Positions 42,461 through 51,016 of a stretch of 51,296 nucleotides of DNA are shown here, piece by piece. How positions within the stretch are numbered: the first letter of the stretch is position 1; every line of letters starts with the position of its first letter. The stretch covers positions 54,673-105,968 of the forward strand of contig HF985618.1 of the NCBI GenBank assembly GCA_000431215.1, read 5' to 3'. The position numbers and the translations under genes are program-made. The notes beneath the pieces are model-generated. The model ran no database searches and had not been told where the DNA came from. It was given only the letters and a program-made list of their open reading frames with translations. The stretch is from Prevotella sp. CAG:1031 (lineage in GTDB: Bacteria > Bacteroidota > Bacteroidia > Bacteroidales > Muribaculaceae).

Positions 42461-42961
42461 ATGACCCTCGCAGAATTTTCATCGACAGCGAAGCGCTTGC
42501 GCCCCCGACTGACCGCTTTGGCTACACGCATCTGCGGCGCAGATTGTGCCGACGATGCCGTGCAGGATACATTTCTGCGCCTGTGGGATATGCGTGATCG
42601 CCTTGACGAATATAGGAGTCTCGACGCTTTCGCCACTGTTGTGTGCCGAAATGTTTCGCTCGACAGCGTCAGAGCCCGGCGACCTCAGACATCGCTCGAA
42701 GATGCCGCAGATCTTGCCGCTTCTCGCGCAACAGCCGCTGATGCGGCAATTGAGACTGCAGATGCTGAGCTGACGATGGAACGTGTCATGGCCATGCTTT
42801 CGCCCGGACAGAGAGCTGTTCTCGAGCTACGTCATGTCGAAGGACTTGAGATTGACGAGATCGCACGTGTTACCGCTTCTACCGAAGCCGCTGTAAGGGT
42901 GGCTCTATGTCGGGCCAGACAACGAGTAAAGACACTTTTTCTAAAACACTCCAGCCAATGA
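42461..42961 (+). CDS. ECF-type RNA polymerase sigma factor
   Basis: A 166-residue sigma-70 family protein with just regions 2 and 4. Region 2 is around ADDAVQDTFLRLWDMRDRLDEY and FATVVCRNVSLDSVR; region 4 is LSPGQRAVLELRHVEGLEIDEIA with the recognition helix TEAAVRVALCRARQRVK. An Ala/Glu/Asp-rich linker joins them. ECF factors redirect RNA polymerase to a small regulon, usually including their own promoter. The next gene overlaps by 4 bp (ATGA) and encodes a small membrane protein, the standard sigma/anti-sigma layout. I could not find a convincing housekeeping promoter upstream; the 92 bp before the -33 of the divergent transporter may hold an ECF promoter. Confidence 0.92.
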   Translation: MTLAEFSSTAKRLRPRLTALATRICGADCADDAVQDTFLRLWDMRDRLDEYRSLDAFATVVCRNVSLDSVRARRPQTSLEDAADLAASRATAADAAIETADAELTMERVMAMLSPGQRAVLELRHVEGLEIDEIARVTASTEAAVRVALCRARQRVKTLFLKHSSQ

Positions 42962-43410
42962 AAACTCTAATAGATAAATTCCTCTCAGGAGAAACTACGA
43001 TTGCTGAAGAAAAGCGTCTGAAGCAATATTTTGCTCCGGGAAATACAGTCGATCCAAGCCTCGAATGTTACCGGCAAATGTTTTCGTTCTATTCAGAACT
43101 TGCTCACCGACAAAAAGCTTGTAATACAGCGCCTCGGTTCAAGAGCCGCAGCCGCAGGGTGTTCGCATGGATAAGTTCTGCCGCTGCTGTAGCATTGCTT
43201 GTCGGAGCGGGGTTATCGCAGCATTTCAGCCAAGCCGACGATCTTGCCTCATTTTATGCGGGGAGCTATGCCACAGTTAACGGAAAACGCCTCACCGACA
43301 TAGAGGATATTTTAAAAGCCCAGGCCGAAGCCGATGCCTTTTGTCAGCGTGTCGAGGATATGGCGGCGGCCGACTTCGAACGTCTTACCTCTGAAAACCT
43401 TGAAAGATGA
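42958..43410 (+). CDS. Small single-pass membrane protein, putative anti-sigma factor
   Basis: A 150-residue protein starting at ATG 42958. Residues 1-60 (LIDKFLSGETTIAEEKRLKQYFA) resemble the N-terminal helix seen in many Bacteroidetes anti-sigma factors and small regulators. One membrane segment lies at about residues 77-93 (AWISSAAAVALLVGAGL), leaving a periplasmic tail of about 55 residues. No zinc-binding HxxxCxxC is seen, and it is shorter than FecR-type anti-sigma factors. Role is inferred mainly from its position, overlapping both the sigma factor and the following secreted protein gene by 4 bp. Confidence 0.7.
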   Translation: MKTLIDKFLSGETTIAEEKRLKQYFAPGNTVDPSLECYRQMFSFYSELAHRQKACNTAPRFKSRSRRVFAWISSAAAVALLVGAGLSQHFSQADDLASFYAGSYATVNGKRLTDIEDILKAQAEADAFCQRVEDMAAADFERLTSENLER

Positions 43411-43859
43411 AAAATATAAGACTTATTATTACAATTATAGCTGTAATGGCATTTGCCATACCGTCGTTAGCTCAGACGTCGCTTTCGAAGCTCGTAGGTC
43501 GACTTGAAAACGACAAGGATTCTTCGAATCAGGTTCATATTGAAAAACGAGATCCAAACTCAAGAGATTTACTCTATTTCGTTGTCAATATGGTTATCCC
43601 CGGTCGGCAGGCTGAAACTGTTATCCAGGCATTCGAGAAAGAGCGCAGTAAGGCTACTGAGTATTCGGTCAGCAAGGGACATTATTATATTATCAAATTT
43701 GTCAAATCCAATCAGATTCACACATTTACTCTGACACGGCATGGCCGCTCGTGGAATCTGACCGAGCAGCTGAAACCCTCAAGCGGCTACCGGCCGATGA
43801 ATTTTGATCCTATAACCATTACGGTGCCCGATGAAGAATTCTTCAATATAGAAATATGA
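43407..43859 (+). CDS. Small secreted protein of the sigma factor operon
   Basis: A 150-residue protein with a signal peptide MKNIRLIITIIAVMAFAIPSLAQ. The mature part (SKLVGRLENDKDSSNQVHIEKRDP, then LYFVVNMVIPG and YYIIKFVKSNQIHTFTLTRHG) is beta-rich with no catalytic motif. It recalls the short DUF4252/DUF5024-type proteins that accompany sigma/anti-sigma pairs in Bacteroidetes, but I am not certain of the family. Translation is coupled to the preceding gene by a 4-bp overlap. It could be the sensed ligand, an effector, or a regulator of the anti-sigma factor in the periplasm. Confidence 0.72.
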   Translation: MKNIRLIITIIAVMAFAIPSLAQTSLSKLVGRLENDKDSSNQVHIEKRDPNSRDLLYFVVNMVIPGRQAETVIQAFEKERSKATEYSVSKGHYYIIKFVKSNQIHTFTLTRHGRSWNLTEQLKPSSGYRPMNFDPITITVPDEEFFNIEI

Positions 43860-43876
43860 GCCTAAAACGCTGATAT

Positions 43877-43907
43877 TTTCCTATCTCAAAAAAAAATCAT
43901 AACTTTG
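43877..43907 (+). promoter_or_regulatory. Promoter of the glycogen synthase gene
   Basis: TTTC (43877-43880; one mismatch to TTTG), 19 bp, TAACTTTG (43900-43907). Predicted start near 43913, leader about 16 nt before ATG 43929. The TTG inside this box that opens the longest frame is excluded as a start. Confidence 0.7.
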
Positions 43908-43928
43908 CGGCCAAGTTTTTTGATAGAT

Positions 43929-45587
43929 ATGGATAATATCAAGCGCGATTTAGACTTGCTATTCGAAACAAGCTGGGAGGTTTGTAACAAAGTTGGCGGC
44001 ATCTATACTGTGCTGTCGACGAAAGCCAATACCCTCCGCAAGCTGTACGACGATAATGTGATTTTTATCGGGCCTGATGTCTGGGATAAAAAGAACAAAT
44101 CACCATATTTTTCCTCAAGGCCCTCATTATTAGCCGAATGGCAGAAGACGGCAAATCTTCCGTATGGAATAACGGCCAGAGTTGGACGCTGGAAAGTTCC
44201 CGGGCGTCCGATAGTAGTTCTTGTCGGTTTTCAGGGACTATATGCCGTCAAAGATGAATTCTATGGGAAAATGTGGGAGCTTTTCGGGGTTGACTCGCTT
44301 CATGCTTACGGCGATTATGACGAAGGTTGCGCTTTCGCACATGCCGCAGGCATTGTCATAGAAAGCCTTTGCAGATATTTTGGTATAGCCGGGAAACGGG
44401 TTGTGGCTCATTTCGATGAGTGGACGACCGGCATGGGGCTCCTATATACAAAGTGGAAATTGCCTGAAGTTGCGACCGTGTTCACCACACATGCAACATG
44501 CGTCGGGCGCAGTATCTGCGGTAACGGCAAACCTCTGTATGACTACATGCGCGGTTATAACGGAGATCAAATGGCCCGTGAGCTTAATATGGAGGCTAAG
44601 CATTCTCTCGAGAAGACGGCTGCACATCAGGCCGACTGTTTCACTACTGTCAGCGATGTTACGGCAATCGAGTGCGAACAACTTCTTGAAATACGACCCT
44701 ACGTCACACCAAACGGATTTGAGAATAACTTCGTCCCCAAAAAGGCGAATTATGATTCCAAACGCCAGTGGGCCCGTGAACGGCTATTGAAGGTCGCGCA
44801 GGATCTGACCGGTCACGATTATCCGGAAAACACGTTCATAGTATTGACTTCCGGGCGGTTTGAGTATCGAAACAAGGGACTTGATATGTTCCTTGACAGC
44901 ATTGTTCGTTTGAATGATTTGAAGAGCTCGAAGCAGAAGATAGTGGCATTCATAGCGGTTCCGGCATGGGTTAAAGGCCCCCGCCGCGATCTTGCAGAGC
45001 GTCTCGGGAGCAGCCGCGAGTGGCATACTGGTCTTCATGACCCGTTTGTCACCCATGATCTCCATAATCCGGGCGAAGACTCGATTCTATGCCGAATCCG
45101 AAGTCTTGCTCTCGACAACTCCAATGAAAAGGCCGTTGAAGTATTCTATATGCCCTGTTATCTCAATGAGACAGACGAGATAATACGAAGCACCTACTAT
45201 GACATTCTTGTCGGAGTGGATTCCACAGTTTTCCCGAGCTATTACGAACCCTGGGGCTATACTCCGCTTGAAAGCGTAGCATTCGGAATACCGACAATCA
45301 CTACATCATTGAGCGGTTTCGGACGTTGGATAGAGAAATCTTCCGAAGCCAAGTTCGAGGCAAGCGGCACTAATGTCGTCTGCCGCACCGATTCAAACTA
45401 CTCCGAAGCTGTAAACTCCATAGCCGAATCCCTTCATTATCTTACGAATCTGACCGGCAATGGTCTGAAACGGGTCAAGGCCGGAGCGTTTGCCACGGCT
45501 GACAAGGCGGCATGGTCGGTATTCATGCAGTATTATGTAGATGCCTATCGCGAGGCTTTGGAGAACGCAAACGAACGAAACAATTAA
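43929..45587 (+). CDS. Glycogen synthase, GT3 (eukaryote-like) type
   Basis: A 552-residue glycosyltransferase. The N-terminal KVGGIYTVLSTKA (21-33) is the nucleotide-sugar binding loop, in the GYS-type form (KVGGIYTV) rather than the GlgA form (KTGGLADV). HFDEWTTG, FTTHATCVGR, TSGRFEYRNKGLDMFLDS and the C-terminal YYEPWGYTPLE with its E-x7-E pair (Glu440, Glu448) complete the GT-B catalytic set. It elongates alpha-1,4-glucan from UDP- or ADP-glucose. The next gene is the GT35 phosphorylase, so this pair builds and breaks down glycogen. It lacks the N- and C-terminal phosphorylation regions of animal GYS, as bacterial GT3 enzymes do. Confidence 0.9.
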   Translation: MDNIKRDLDLLFETSWEVCNKVGGIYTVLSTKANTLRKLYDDNVIFIGPDVWDKKNKSPYFSSRPSLLAEWQKTANLPYGITARVGRWKVPGRPIVVLVGFQGLYAVKDEFYGKMWELFGVDSLHAYGDYDEGCAFAHAAGIVIESLCRYFGIAGKRVVAHFDEWTTGMGLLYTKWKLPEVATVFTTHATCVGRSICGNGKPLYDYMRGYNGDQMARELNMEAKHSLEKTAAHQADCFTTVSDVTAIECEQLLEIRPYVTPNGFENNFVPKKANYDSKRQWARERLLKVAQDLTGHDYPENTFIVLTSGRFEYRNKGLDMFLDSIVRLNDLKSSKQKIVAFIAVPAWVKGPRRDLAERLGSSREWHTGLHDPFVTHDLHNPGEDSILCRIRSLALDNSNEKAVEVFYMPCYLNETDEIIRSTYYDILVGVDSTVFPSYYEPWGYTPLESVAFGIPTITTSLSGFGRWIEKSSEAKFEASGTNVVCRTDSNYSEAVNSIAESLHYLTNLTGNGLKRVKAGAFATADKAAWSVFMQYYVDAYREALENANERNN

Positions 45588-45650
45588 CGGTTATATCATA
45601 CAATATCACTTAACGCAGTAAAATCAAAGCGAAATAAATCATTAAGTCCA

Positions 45651-48212
45651 ATGAAACTTCAAGTAAGCAACACCAACGCACCCACGTGGCGTGACATCAC
45701 AATTCATGCCCATCTTCCCGAGAAGCTTAAAAACCTCGAAACGATGGCTAAGAATCTCTGGTGGGTTTGGAATAGCAGCGGCAAAAACCTTTTCCGTGAC
45801 CTCGACCATGACCTGTGGCGTGCCACAGGCGAAAATCCCGTCATGCTGCTTCATCAGCTTTCAAGCAACCGTATTGACGAAATCCTTGCCAGCAAAGAAT
45901 GGATGGAGCGTATCGACGGTGTCTATGAGGAATTCAAAGCCTATATGAGCGAGCCGATGCGCAAAGACGTTCCGTCGGTTTCATATTTTTCGATGGAATA
46001 TGGACTTTGCAGCTGTCTGAAGATTTATTCAGGAGGTCTTGGAGTTCTCGCCGGAGACTATATTAAAGAGGCCAGCGATTCACGTGTTGACATGACTGCT
46101 GTCGGTTTCCTCTATCGCTATGGCTATTTCAGCCAGAGCCTCAGTGTCGACGGCCAGCAGGTTGCAAACTATGAGCCTCAGAACTTCAATGAGCTGCCTA
46201 TCGAACAGGTTCTCGATGCCGACGGCCAGCCGATGATTCTTGAGGTACCCTACCCCGGCAGAATCATCTATAGCCATATCTGGCGTGTTAATGTCGGACG
46301 AATGAAATTATATCTTCTCGACACCGACTTCGACATGAACAGCGAGTTCGACCGCGTCATTACCCATCAGCTTTACGGCGGCGACTGGGAGAACCGTATC
46401 AAGCAGGAGTATCTGCTGGGCATCGGTGGCGTTCTGATGCTGAAAAAGCTCGGTATCCGTTCGACTATCTATCACTGCAACGAAGGACATGCCGCCTTGC
46501 TGAATCTACAGCGTCTTGTTGACTTCATTCAGGATAAGCATGTCGACTTCAACACAGCTCTCGAGCTTGTCCGTTCATCGTCACTCTACACTGTCCACAC
46601 CCCCGTTCCGGCCGGTCACGACTATTTTGACGAAGGTCTCTTCGGAAAATATATGGGTGAGTTCCCTGCAAAACTCGGAATTTCGTGGCAGGATCTCATG
46701 AACATGGGCCGAGAGAATCCCGATACGAATGAGCGTTTCTCGATGAGCGTCTTCGCTCTGAACACCTGTCAGGAAGCTAACGGCGTCAGCTGGCTCCACG
46801 GCGAGGTATCGAAGCGTATGTTTGCCGGAATCTGGAAAGGCTATAACTGGAAGGAATCGCACGTAGGATATGTAACCAATGGAGTCCATATGCCTACATG
46901 GGCTGCCAGCGAGTGGAAGGAGTTCTACGGAGAACACCTCGGCAAGCAGGTATTTGCCAACCAGAGCGATCCTAAAGCCTGGGAGAAGATCTTTGAGGTC
47001 GAAGACAGCGCTATCTGGGAAATGCGCATGCGCCTTAAGAATAAGTTCATTAACTTCGTAAAACGCGATTTCAAGGCTCGCTGGCTTGCCAATCAGGGCG
47101 ATCCTTCGGCAGTCATGAAGATTGTCGACAAGATCAATCCGAATGCTCTGATTATAGGTTTTGCACGCCGATTCGCAACCTATAAGCGCGCTCATCTTCT
47201 CTTCACCGACCTCGACCGTCTGGCAAAGATTGTGAACAACGAACAGTTCCCTGTTCAGTTTATCTTCTCCGGAAAAGCTCATCCCGCCGACGGAGCCGGT
47301 CAGGATCTCATCAAGCGTATAGTCCAGATTTCTCGTATGCCCCAGTTCCAGGGAAAGATCATTTTCCTCGAGGACTACAATATGATTGTCGCCAAACGCT
47401 TGGTAACAGGTGTCGATATCTGGCTCAATACTCCTACTCGTCCTCTCGAAGCTTCGGGCACATCGGGTGAAAAGGCTGAAATGAACGGAGTTCTCAATTT
47501 CAGTGTGCTCGATGGCTGGTGGTATGAAGGTTATCGTTTTGATGAAAAAGCCGGTTGGGCTCTTACCGACAAACGTACTTTCACTGATCAGTCGCAGCAG
47601 GATCGTCTTGATGCCGCAACAATCTATTCGATGCTCGAGAACGAGATTATCCCCTTGTATTTTGCAAAGAATTCATTGGGATACAGTCCCGAGTGGGTGC
47701 AGTATATCAAGCGCTCTATCGGCCATATTGCCCCTCACTTCACTATGAAGCGTATGATCGACGACTATATCTCGCGTTTCTACGACAAGGAAGCAGCCCG
47801 CTTCAAACGCCTTTCTGCCAACGGAGACGCTCTCGCAAAAGAAATCGTTGCATGGAAAGAGAAAGTCGCCGCTGCCTGGGATGGTGTGAAGGTCGTCTCC
47901 CTCGATGGAGTTGACACTCTTGGAGCTGCCGGCAGCACAGGAAAAGATATTCATATCTCGGCTGTTGTTGATACAAACGGTCTCGGAAAGGATATTCGTG
48001 TAGAGGCTGTTGTATATAAGCTTGTCGACGGTCAGGAAGAGTTCCTCGAGCGTTCGGAATTCAAGCTCGACAAGATCGAGGGCAATATCGCCCACTTCAG
48101 CTACGACGAGAAACTGCGCAATCCCGGTCAGCTCCGCTATGCTTTCCGTATTTACCCGTGGAATGCTGAGCTTCCTCACAGACAGGATTTTGCGTATGTG
48201 CGCTGGTTCTGA
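45651..48212 (+). CDS. glgP: Alpha-glucan phosphorylase (GT35)
   Basis: An 853-residue phosphorylase releasing glucose-1-phosphate from glycogen. The N-terminal region (NLETMAKNLWWVWNSSGKNLFRDLD) is the DUF3417 domain of the short alpha-glucan phosphorylase family. SMEYGLCSCLKIYSGGLGVLAGDYIKEASD is the substrate block. The pyridoxal phosphate site EASGTSGEKAEMNG places the cofactor on Lys608. Segments LIIGFARRFATYKRAHL and FSGKAHPADGAGQDLI are also typical. It ends with a beta domain of about 100 residues that resembles a C-terminal carbohydrate-binding or DUF extension (DTNGLGKDIRVEAVVYKL). It follows the synthase by 63 bp with no promoter seen, and a hairpin terminator follows. Confidence 0.95.
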   Translation: MKLQVSNTNAPTWRDITIHAHLPEKLKNLETMAKNLWWVWNSSGKNLFRDLDHDLWRATGENPVMLLHQLSSNRIDEILASKEWMERIDGVYEEFKAYMSEPMRKDVPSVSYFSMEYGLCSCLKIYSGGLGVLAGDYIKEASDSRVDMTAVGFLYRYGYFSQSLSVDGQQVANYEPQNFNELPIEQVLDADGQPMILEVPYPGRIIYSHIWRVNVGRMKLYLLDTDFDMNSEFDRVITHQLYGGDWENRIKQEYLLGIGGVLMLKKLGIRSTIYHCNEGHAALLNLQRLVDFIQDKHVDFNTALELVRSSSLYTVHTPVPAGHDYFDEGLFGKYMGEFPAKLGISWQDLMNMGRENPDTNERFSMSVFALNTCQEANGVSWLHGEVSKRMFAGIWKGYNWKESHVGYVTNGVHMPTWAASEWKEFYGEHLGKQVFANQSDPKAWEKIFEVEDSAIWEMRMRLKNKFINFVKRDFKARWLANQGDPSAVMKIVDKINPNALIIGFARRFATYKRAHLLFTDLDRLAKIVNNEQFPVQFIFSGKAHPADGAGQDLIKRIVQISRMPQFQGKIIFLEDYNMIVAKRLVTGVDIWLNTPTRPLEASGTSGEKAEMNGVLNFSVLDGWWYEGYRFDEKAGWALTDKRTFTDQSQQDRLDAATIYSMLENEIIPLYFAKNSLGYSPEWVQYIKRSIGHIAPHFTMKRMIDDYISRFYDKEAARFKRLSANGDALAKEIVAWKEKVAAAWDGVKVVSLDGVDTLGAAGSTGKDIHISAVVDTNGLGKDIRVEAVVYKLVDGQEEFLERSEFKLDKIEGNIAHFSYDEKLRNPGQLRYAFRIYPWNAELPHRQDFAYVRWF

Positions 48213-48238
48213 TAAACCATAGGTCGAACCTTTTACTT

Positions 48239-48271
48239 ATCCCTCGGATTCTTGTTGAGAGTCCGGGGGAT
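48239..48271 (+). terminator. Terminator after glgP
   Basis: Thirteen-pair stem with two G-U pairs: ATCCCTCGGATTC (48239-48251), loop TTGTTGA, GAGTCCGGGGGAT (48259-48271), followed by TTAATTTT. It is 26 bp past the glgP stop. Confidence 0.8.
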
Positions 48272-48357
48272 TAATTTTGCAGATTATTGGTTAAACTATT
48301 TTCTCGTTTCAGATTTCATGTTTTTCTCGTCAGTGGGGAAATATGAAGAAAAAACGT

Positions 48358-48365
48358 TATCTTTG
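48358..48365 (+). promoter_or_regulatory. Probable -7 element for the deaminase operon
   Basis: TATCTTTG with only 9 bp to the ATG at 48375. No TTTG at the usual spacing. A second match, TAATTTTG at 48272-48279, lies next to the terminator but far upstream. Confidence 0.5.
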
Positions 48366-48374
48366 CCAATTGAA

Positions 48375-48821
48375 ATGGACACGAATCTTAAAAAAGAAAT
48401 TCTAGATCGCAGATACCTGCGCATGGCCCGAATCTGGGCTGAGAATTCCTATTGCGAGCGCCGGAAGGTCGGCGCACTCCTTGTCAAAGACCGTATGATA
48501 ATATCTGATGGGTATAATGGAACGCCGGCAGGTTTTGAGAATCATTGTGAAGATTCGGCTGGTCTGACGAAGCCATACGTTCTTCATGCCGAAGCAAATG
48601 CGATCACAAAGGTTGCGCGCAGTAATAATTCCAGCGACGGATCTACATTGTATATAACGGCATCTCCTTGTCTTGACTGTGCCAAGCTGATAATTCAGTC
48701 AGGTATTCGCCGCGTTGTCTTCAATGAACTTTATCGTATTACCGACGGAATAGACCTATTGCGTCGCGCCGGTATTGAAGTTGCTCATATCGAGCGACTT
48801 GAAACTCCTGATAATGAATAA
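48375..48821 (+). CDS. dCMP deaminase / ComE-type cytidine deaminase family protein
   Basis: A 148-residue zinc deaminase. ATG 48375 (MDTNLKKEILDRRYLRMAR) gives the usual family N-terminus; the longer open frame has no support. Zinc ligands and the proton-shuttle Glu are in HAEANAI (His71, Glu73) and PCLDC (Cys99, Cys102). GALLVKDRMIISDGYNGTPAG and the Cys58 region follow the dCMP deaminase pattern. It likely converts dCMP to dUMP for thymidylate synthesis. It overlaps the S41 protease start by 8 bp. Confidence 0.92.
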   Translation: MDTNLKKEILDRRYLRMARIWAENSYCERRKVGALLVKDRMIISDGYNGTPAGFENHCEDSAGLTKPYVLHAEANAITKVARSNNSSDGSTLYITASPCLDCAKLIIQSGIRRVVFNELYRITDGIDLLRRAGIEVAHIERLETPDNE

Positions 48822-50442
48822 TAATACAAATTCCCGCAACCCTCTTACGTGGTTGCCGCTAATCCTCGCTGCCACATTCCTTGCAGGAATGTGGGCCGGA
48901 GGCTCATTTTTTGGTTCAGACTCGCCAAGAAGCCGCGCCTACAACAAGCTTAACGATATTCTCCATATTGTCGAGGGAGAATATGTCGACAAAATTGATG
49001 TTGACAGCCTTCTTGAACAGTCTATTCCTGATATTCTTGCCCATCTCGACCCACACTCAACATATATTCCGGCAAGTGATCTTCAGGCTGTTAATGATGA
49101 GCTCGGAGGCTCATTCAGCGGAATTGGTGTCTCTTTCAGTCTGATAAATGATACAATAACAGTTCTCGATGTCATATCGGGAGGCCCGAGTGAAAAGGTC
49201 GGTCTGCTCCCCGGCGACCGTATAGTCTCAATCAACGATTCGTTGTCGACAGGCAAAGCGTGGAATAATGAAAAGGTCATGACCACACTTCGCGGTAAGA
49301 AAGGCTCGAAAGTCAAGCTCGGAATCAAGCGCACTACCGCTAAAGATGTTTTGACATTCACTGTTACACGTGGAGATATTCCTGTCACTTCCATAGATGC
49401 CGCGTATCTTGCCAATCCGACAACCGGCTATATCCGGGTCAATAAATTCGGGGCAAATACCTACAGTGAATTCCTTCAGGCTCTCGTCAGTCTGCGTGAG
49501 AAAGGAGCGAAAGGCTATGTTATAGATTTACGCGAGAACGGAGGCGGTTTTATGGAGCCGGCCATATTGATGGCCAACGAGTTTCTTGATGAAGGACGTC
49601 TTATCGTGTCTACGCGCGGACGTCTCATGCAGAACAATTCCGATACGTATGCCGACGGAACCGGTGGCTTCAAGGATGCAGCTGTGGCTGTTCTGATAGA
49701 TGAATTCTCGGCAAGCGCAAGTGAAATTTTTGCTGGCGCTATCCAGGATAATGACCGCGGTATGGTTGTCGGACGCCGTTCGTTTGGCAAGGGTCTGGTT
49801 CAGAATCAGACTATGTTGCCTGATAGTTCCGCTATCAGGCTGACCGTAGCGCGTTATTATACTCCGTCGGGGCGTTGTATTCAAAAGCGCTACAGCGACG
49901 GTGACATCAATGCCTATAATAATGACATCGTTGAGCGCATCAACCATGGGGAGCTGTACTCTGCCGACAGCATAAAGCTTGACAAGAGTCTTATTTTTAA
50001 GACTGTCGGCGGACGGTCTGTTTATGGCGGTGGAGGTATAATGCCTGATATATTTGTCGCTAATGACACCAGTGGCGTTACCTCCTATTATCTTAATGTC
50101 GCTAACGCCGGGCTTTTAAACAGATTTGCGTTCGAATATGCCGATCGTCATCGTTCAGAACTCCGTGGCTCCAAGGATGTCCATGACCTCGTGGGACGTC
50201 TTCCTGATGAAGATTTCCTGCTGCAGGAGTTTGTGAATTTTGCGGCAGACAACAACATACCTGCGCGTTGGTATTATATAAACATTTCCCGCAATCTTAT
50301 TGTTAATCAGCTGAGAGCCCTGATTGCGCGTGATATTCTCAATCAGAGCGCATATTTCGAATATATAAATCGGAGTGATGTTGCGCTTAAAAGTGCAATT
50401 GAACAACTGAAGAAGAACCCTTTTAAGTCAGCCTCAAAATGA
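48814..50442 (+). CDS. S41 family carboxyl-terminal processing protease
   Basis: A 542-residue periplasmic protease starting at ATG 48814 with a signal-anchor (LTWLPLILAATFLAGMWAGG). A PDZ domain at about 80-165 includes GSFSGIGVSFSL and GLLPGDRIVSIND. The catalytic core has GYVIDLRENGGGFME, the nucleophile Ser301 in FSASASEIF and the general base Lys326 in SFGKGLVQ, 25 residues apart as in CtpB and Prc. A C-terminal extension of about 180 residues follows. It cleaves exported proteins at their C-termini. It overlaps the deaminase upstream by 8 bp and the cyclo-ligase downstream by 4 bp. Confidence 0.95.
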   Translation: MNNNTNSRNPLTWLPLILAATFLAGMWAGGSFFGSDSPRSRAYNKLNDILHIVEGEYVDKIDVDSLLEQSIPDILAHLDPHSTYIPASDLQAVNDELGGSFSGIGVSFSLINDTITVLDVISGGPSEKVGLLPGDRIVSINDSLSTGKAWNNEKVMTTLRGKKGSKVKLGIKRTTAKDVLTFTVTRGDIPVTSIDAAYLANPTTGYIRVNKFGANTYSEFLQALVSLREKGAKGYVIDLRENGGGFMEPAILMANEFLDEGRLIVSTRGRLMQNNSDTYADGTGGFKDAAVAVLIDEFSASASEIFAGAIQDNDRGMVVGRRSFGKGLVQNQTMLPDSSAIRLTVARYYTPSGRCIQKRYSDGDINAYNNDIVERINHGELYSADSIKLDKSLIFKTVGGRSVYGGGGIMPDIFVANDTSGVTSYYLNVANAGLLNRFAFEYADRHRSELRGSKDVHDLVGRLPDEDFLLQEFVNFAADNNIPARWYYINISRNLIVNQLRALIARDILNQSAYFEYINRSDVALKSAIEQLKKNPFKSASK

Positions 50443-51002
50443 AGAAAGATGATATTCGCCGTTCTATGAGAGCGCGTAAAGCCATGCTCAGTGATGATGA
50501 ACGTTTGTCAGCGGCAGAATCGGTGTTTGAACGGCTTGAACGTTCCGCAGCCTTTATGCTTGCCGAGCATATACTGATGTATCATTCTCTGCCTGACGAG
50601 CTTTCGACTCATGCTTTCCTCAAGAAATGGGGTAAGAAAAAACAATTTTTTTTGCCTCGGGTCAATGGCGTGAATCTTGATATTTTGCCTTATGACCAAA
50701 GCCGCCTCCAACATGGCGCGTTTCAGATAGAAGAACCTGAGGGTGATGACACGGTCGATGTATCTCAGATTGATATGGTTGTGGTGCCAGGTGTCGCGTT
50801 CGACCGTATGGGAAATCGACTTGGTCGAGGGAAGGGATTCTATGACAGACTCCTTTCCGATTGCAAGGCTACCAAGGTCGGAGTCGGATATGGGTTCCAG
50901 CTTATAGACGATGGTATTGACTGTGAGGCTCACGATGTGAAAATGGATATAATTATTGCCGGCGACAGCTGCTACGTTATCAATCATACTAAAGATTTCT
51001 AA
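50439..51002 (+). CDS. 5-formyltetrahydrofolate cyclo-ligase
   Basis: A 187-residue enzyme that converts 5-formyl-THF to 5,10-methenyl-THF using ATP. Basic N-terminal helix MKKDDIRRSMRARKAMLSDDE, SLPDELSTHAFL, and the signature VVPGVAFDRMGNRLGRGKGFYDRLL with its P-loop-like GRGKGFYD. Length matches the family. Symbol ygfA or fthC is used by different annotators, so I leave it out. It overlaps the S41 protease by 4 bp. Confidence 0.95.
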   Translation: MKKDDIRRSMRARKAMLSDDERLSAAESVFERLERSAAFMLAEHILMYHSLPDELSTHAFLKKWGKKKQFFLPRVNGVNLDILPYDQSRLQHGAFQIEEPEGDDTVDVSQIDMVVVPGVAFDRMGNRLGRGKGFYDRLLSDCKATKVGVGYGFQLIDDGIDCEAHDVKMDIIIAGDSCYVINHTKDF

Positions 51003-51016
51003 GAAGCGAATACGTG

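Noticed and set aside
46581..47282. Minus-strand frame of 233 codons
   Set aside because: Antisense shadow of the alpha-glucan phosphorylase gene.
49818..49840. Perfect 9-bp inverted repeat GCCTGATAG-N5-CTATCAGGC in the S41 protease gene
   Set aside because: One or two dyads of this size are expected by chance in a window this long, and it lies mid-gene.
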